Origin: Pseudomonas gessardii
Lineage (GTDB): Bacteria; Pseudomonadota; Gammaproteobacteria; Pseudomonadales; Pseudomonadaceae
Assembly: GCF_001983165.1 (NCBI RefSeq)
Contig: NZ_MNPU01000021.1
Coordinates: 33,064 to 97,063 of the forward strand
DNA length: 64,000 bases
Direction of reading: 5' to 3'
How positions within the stretch are numbered: position 1 is the stretch's first letter; every line of letters begins with the position of its first letter. The notes below the pieces were generated by a model. It was given only the letters and a program-made list of their open reading frames with translations, was not told where the DNA came from and did no database searches. A program made the translations under genes and the position numbers. Of this stretch, positions 62,087 to 64,000 are shown in pieces.

Positions 62087-62374
62087 ATGAAAAATCTCAT
62101 AGAAGCACTCAACGCTGGAAAACGCCGAGGCTACGAGGAAAGACGTGAAATAGATGGGGTTTCATTTCTATTTCAATACGCCATAAAAAAACAGAATAAC
62201 CTGTATTACACCTATTTTTTCTCAGTAGACGAGTCCCAAATGGACGTCCTTGAAGATGATGAAAACGAAGAAATACTGATATTTCCGAGTCTCGATGAAG
62301 CATTGAGTCACTTAATCAACAGAGGCGCCATAGTGGAAAAATTTTCAGCCATCAAAAACACCTTGCCTTTTTAA
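62087..62374 (+). CDS. Putative immunity protein for the Rhs toxin tip
   Basis: A 95-residue protein three bases after the Rhs stop. It is acidic in the middle (D-V-L-E-D-D-E-N-E-E), suited to bind the lysine-rich tip. There is no signal peptide, so the toxin would act in the cytoplasm. No family recognised (Y-F-F-S-V-D-E-S, then I-F-P-S-L-D-E-A-L-S-H-L near 64). Immunity function is inferred from position, size and charge. AT-rich like the tip, so the pair was probably acquired together. Confidence 0.75.
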   Translation: MKNLIEALNAGKRRGYEERREIDGVSFLFQYAIKKQNNLYYTYFFSVDESQMDVLEDDENEEILIFPSLDEALSHLINRGAIVEKFSAIKNTLPF

Positions 62375-62503
62375 GAGTACGCTGGCCAGCTGATAGTAAG
62401 CGAGCTCAAACTTACCAAAGGGAAAAAGAAAAACCAGAAAACCGGGACAGATTCATTTAAAGTCGAGAAGCCTAAATATCCAAAGTTAGAGTATTACCAA
62501 TGA
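62375..62503 (+). pseudogene. Orphan toxin-tail fragment upstream of the TPR immunity gene
   Basis: An open stretch in the same frame as the preceding gene but after its stop, translating E-Y-A-G-Q-L-I-V-S-E-L-K-L-T-K-G-K-K-K then N-Q-K-T-G-T-D-S-F-K-V-E-K-P and ending L-E-Y-Y-Q at a TGA that overlaps the next ATG (ATGA). It has no start codon of its own. The lysine-rich content and ATGA coupling are what one expects of the last codons of a displaced Rhs tip lying before its immunity gene. It contains copy 1 of the GGGACAGAT repeat (62444-62463). Confidence 0.55.
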
Positions 62504-62943
62504 AAGATCTGTCAGAAGAAAATCCGGACTTGGAAGTAAGAATATCTTCCATCATGGAAGCCGGAAACGAATTGGATGAAGCCGGCAAAAAGCCGGAAGC
62601 CCTCGCTGCCTATGAGCAAGCGTGGGCATTACTCCCAGAGCCAAGACTGGGCTGGAAACTATTAACTGGATGGATCGCTGGCTCTTTTTATAATTTCTAT
62701 TTTGACGCTGGTGATTTCAAAACTGCCAAAACCTGGGCTCAAGTCACGCTAGATGGTAGAAGTTCGGAGCGCAATACAGCGCCATTGATAGATTTGGGCA
62801 TGGTCTGCGTCGAGCTTCATGAGGAAGAGAAGGCATTTCAATATTTTGACGCCGCCTACGCTTTCGGTAAGGAGCGAGCATTCAAAGAAAGACCGAAAAA
62901 GTATTTGAAATTCTATTTGGATAAAAAGAAAAAAGGTGTGTGA
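62500..62943 (+). CDS. TPR-like protein, probable orphan immunity gene
   Basis: A 147-residue helical protein with tetratricopeptide-like repeats: G-N-E-L-D-E-A-G-K-K-P-E-A-L-A-A-Y-E-Q-A-W-A-L-L-P-E-P near residues 22-48 and L-H-E-E-E-K-A-F-Q-Y-F-D-A-A-Y-A-F-G-K near 108-126. Small TPR proteins of this kind occur beside Rhs and contact-dependent toxins as immunity proteins. Its start overlaps the stop of the upstream tail (ATGA). AT-rich. No toxin for it remains here. Confidence 0.7.
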   Translation: MKDLSEENPDLEVRISSIMEAGNELDEAGKKPEALAAYEQAWALLPEPRLGWKLLTGWIAGSFYNFYFDAGDFKTAKTWAQVTLDGRSSERNTAPLIDLGMVCVELHEEEKAFQYFDAAYAFGKERAFKERPKKYLKFYLDKKKKGV

Positions 62944-62972
62944 TCTTCCCACACAAAAATCAGTGAAGAAAA

Positions 62973-62991
62973 AGGACAGATTTATTTAAGG
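62973..62991. repeat. Copy 2 of the GGGACAGAT-TATTTAAAG repeat
   Basis: AGGACAGATTTATTTAAGG matches copies at 62444-62463, 63108-63127 and (looser) 63579-63599. It lies 30 bases after the TPR gene. Confidence 0.6.
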
Positions 62992-63008
62992 ATCGCCCAG
63001 CCAAGTAA

Positions 63009-63188
63009 GTGCAAGAATCAAATAAGCCTGAGAATCCTCTGGCCGGCCTCACCGAGGTGGCGCAAATTTCAACGGCCTACCGGAGCAACAGGAAAAACGG
63101 GAAAAACGGGACAGATCTATTTAAAGTCTATTACACTCAAGATCACTATGATCTCATTCATAGAAATCAACCTAGGCGGGTGGAAGTG
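63009..63188 (+). pseudogene. Remnant with Rhs-core scrap and barnase-like toxin tail
   Basis: No intact gene. TCAACGGCCTACCGGAGCAAC at 63069-63089 matches 20 of 21 bases with the Rhs core at 61434-61454. Next comes a purine-rich stretch and repeat copy 3 (63108-63127), then codons for F-K-V-Y-Y-T-Q-D-H-Y-D-L-I-H, which resembles the end of barnase-family ribonucleases (Y-x-T-x-D-H-Y, whose His is catalytic). The reading frame runs straight into the barstar-like gene with no stop, while a +1 frame has TGATGA at the join, suggesting decay. It reads as the last codons of a lost barnase-type Rhs tip. Confidence 0.5.
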
Positions 63189-63521
63189 ATGAATATAAAA
63201 GCAATTATTGAATTAGACTTCTCTAAAATAAGAGACGTAGATCAACTGTACGAAGCTTTAGCTGAAAAATTCGGTTTCCCAGACAGTTATGGCAAAAATG
63301 CCGACGCAGTAATTGACTGTTTATTTGGTTTACGCTACCCCAAGGAAGGCATGACCAAAATAAGTTTAGATCCGACAGAAAAAATTATAATCCAAACAAA
63401 AAACGTCACTAGCGCTCAACAAAAAACGAGAGAAGCACTTATATTTATCATTGAATTCGTAAACTACAAATGCCAATTCAAAGAAACTCCTTCGTCACTT
63501 CTCTTACTCCTTGAACGCTGA
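63189..63521 (+). CDS. Barstar-family immunity protein (orphan)
   Basis: A 110-residue protein: I-E-L-D-F-S-K-I-R-D-V-D-Q-L-Y-E-A-L-A-E-K-F-G-F-P-D-S-Y-G-K-N-A-D-A-V-I-D-C-L, the barstar core with the binding-loop G-K-N-x-D-A. Barstar blocks barnase by covering its active site with this region. The ATG at 63189 behind GGTGGAAG starts at the barstar N-terminus; a longer frame from a GTG at 63009 would fuse it with the toxin-tail remnant. It is complete and likely still gives protection against a matching ribonuclease toxin from neighbours. Confidence 0.83.
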   Translation: MNIKAIIELDFSKIRDVDQLYEALAEKFGFPDSYGKNADAVIDCLFGLRYPKEGMTKISLDPTEKIIIQTKNVTSAQQKTREALIFIIEFVNYKCQFKETPSSLLLLLER

Positions 63522-63528
63522 CCCTTAA

Positions 63529-63636
63529 AGTTCTCAACCCATCCGCTTGGCACCAAAAAAAGTGGGGACTGGAAAAATGGGAACAGGTATATTTAAAATT
63601 TTTAGGACTTTTCCGAAAGATTTTGATAGAGGATAA
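63529..63636 (+). pseudogene. Short orphan tail with repeat copy 4
   Basis: An open stretch after TAA, translating P-K-K-V-G-T-G-K-M-G-T-G-I-F-K-I-F-R-T-F-P-K-D-F-D-R-G and stop. G-T-G-I-F-K-I parallels G-T-D-S-F-K-V and G-T-D-L-F-K-V of the two earlier tails. Repeat copy 4 is 63579-63599. The rest of the gap to 63731 is AT-rich with nothing further supported. Confidence 0.35.
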
Positions 63637-63731
63637 ACCAATCTAATTCTGCAATATTTTATATTCATTATAGCTACAATACCGCCATGGACTAGCCAAA
63701 CTAAATCCACTCCACAATGGATCATTAAAGC

Positions 63732-63878
63732 ATGCATGTGTTTCGACTGAAACTTGAAGACTCCAAGCAGGCTCTTTCTGTACAGGAACTGAACGAGTTC
63801 CAAGAGTTGTTCCGTGTGCAATTACCGACGGCCTTTAGAGCGTTTTATCTAAAGCATAATGGCGGTGATTTGTCGTAA
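63732..63878 (+). pseudogene. SUKH (SMI1/KNR4)-type immunity gene truncated by an IS66-family element
   Basis: The first ~47 codons of a SUKH-like protein: E-L-N-E-F-Q-E-L-F-R-V-Q-L-P-T-A-F-R-A-F-Y-L-K-H-N-G-G-D, the family's characteristic L-P-x-x-Y/F-R-x-F-L-x-x-N-G-G block. The frame stops at TAA 63876-63878, which lies inside the inserted element's terminal bases (GTAAGCG from 63875). The remaining ~80-100 residues of a normal SUKH protein must be beyond the insertion if they still exist. Confidence 0.75.
63867..63874. repeat. Predicted 8-bp target-site duplication of the IS66 element
   Basis: GATTTGTC lies directly outside the GTAAGCG end. IS66-family elements duplicate 8 bp; the partner copy would be past the right edge of the window. 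Confidence 0.5.
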
Positions 63879-63887
63879 GCGCTCCAT

Positions 63888-63916
63888 AAACCCCACCTCC
63901 CGCTGGTGGGGTTTTG
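63888..63916. terminator. Hairpin terminator at the IS66 end
   Basis: AACCCCACC (63889-63897) pairs with GGTGGGGTT (63905-63913), with T-run on one side and A-run on the other; it lies just inside the insertion element and would end the transposase transcript. Confidence 0.7.
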
Positions 63917-63920
63917 CGTT

Positions 63921-64000
63921 TTAAAGTGGCGTTGTGGGTTTGCAGTTCCACGGCAGCAGCGCTTCGTAGCCTTCGATGCAATTGGCCTGAGGCAGGCGTT
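63921..64000 (-). CDS. IS66-family transposase (TnpC), C-terminal end only
   Basis: The last ~26 codons are present: L-P-Q-A-N-C-I-E-G-Y-E-A-L-L-P-W-N-C-K-P-T-T-P-L, stop at 63921-63923. E-A-L-L-P-W-N is the conserved end of IS66 TnpC proteins. The catalytic DDE part lies to the right, outside the window. Confidence 0.8.
   Translation of the reverse strand, partial: RLPQANCIEGYEALLPWNCKPTTPL

Larger units (their letters stand above)
63875..64000 (-). mobile_element. IS66-family insertion sequence, transposase-C-terminal end (partial)
   Basis: The element begins with GTAAGCG, the typical IS66-family terminal inverted repeat start, and contains a hairpin (AACCCCACC / GGTGGGGTT at 63889-63913) and then the end of a transposase read on the minus strand. 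The rest lies outside the window. Confidence 0.75.

Noticed and set aside
63009..63521. A single 170-residue gene starting at GTG 63009
   Set aside because: The part before 63189 is a mosaic of an Rhs-core scrap, a repeat copy and a toxin tail; only the portion from ATG 63189 matches a full barstar protein.

Overview
The window is chromosomal DNA of a Pseudomonas from the fluorescens group. This rests on high GC with strong third-position bias, on the gene order kauB - rpmG/rpmB - radC - coaBC - dut - algC - argB - pyrE - crc - rph - yicC - gmk - rpoZ - spoT - ridA - oxyR - recG (the PA5312-PA5346 order of P. aeruginosa), and on several palindromic REP pairs of the 'GTGGGAGCGGGCTTGCTCGCGAT' and 'GTGGGAGCTGGCTTGCCTGCGAT' kinds typical of fluorescens-group genomes. 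No tRNA, rRNA, CRISPR array or replication origin was recognised.

Region 1 (1-26.5 kb) is core chromosome: amine catabolism (kauB start), ribosomal proteins L33/L28, a peptide-binding protein, DNA repair (radC, recG), CoA, pyrimidine, arginine and alginate/LPS sugar metabolism (coaBC, dut, pyrE, argB, algC), Crc catabolite control, RNA processing (rph, yicC), nucleotide and stringent-response genes (gmk, rpoZ, spoT), ridA, two tandem paralogous lipoproteins, an exbB-exbD-tonB operon, oxyR and an HDOD-domain protein. Short hairpin terminators and REP pairs separate the units.

Region 2 (27.0-57.3 kb) is a complete type VI secretion system in the gene order of the P. aeruginosa H1-T6SS. The left arm runs leftward: fha-tssJ-tssK-tssL-tssM-tagF-pppA-ppkA-tagT-tagS-tagR-tagQ, that is, the baseplate/membrane complex and the Thr-phosphorylation control pathway. 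The right arm runs rightward from a roughly 400-bp divergent promoter region: tssA-tssB-tssC-hcp-[Tae4-type amidase effector and putative immunity]-tssE-tssF-tssG-clpV-vgrG. The effector/immunity pair sits where H1 clusters carry tagJ, and no tagJ is present.

Region 3 (57.3-64.0 kb) is the effector end: an Eag chaperone, a 1453-residue prePAAR-TM-PAAR-Rhs effector whose last ~115 residues form an AT-rich toxin tip, and its presumed immunity gene. After that come several AT-rich remnants: an orphan toxin tail abutting a TPR-type immunity gene, a barnase-like tail abutting a barstar-type immunity gene, a further tail, and a SUKH (SMI1/KNR4)-type immunity gene cut by an IS66-family element whose end and likely 8-bp target duplication can be read. 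A ~20-bp motif (GGGACAGATnTATTTAAAGT) recurs four times at the joins. This graveyard of displaced toxin tips and retained immunity genes is the most interesting part of the window.
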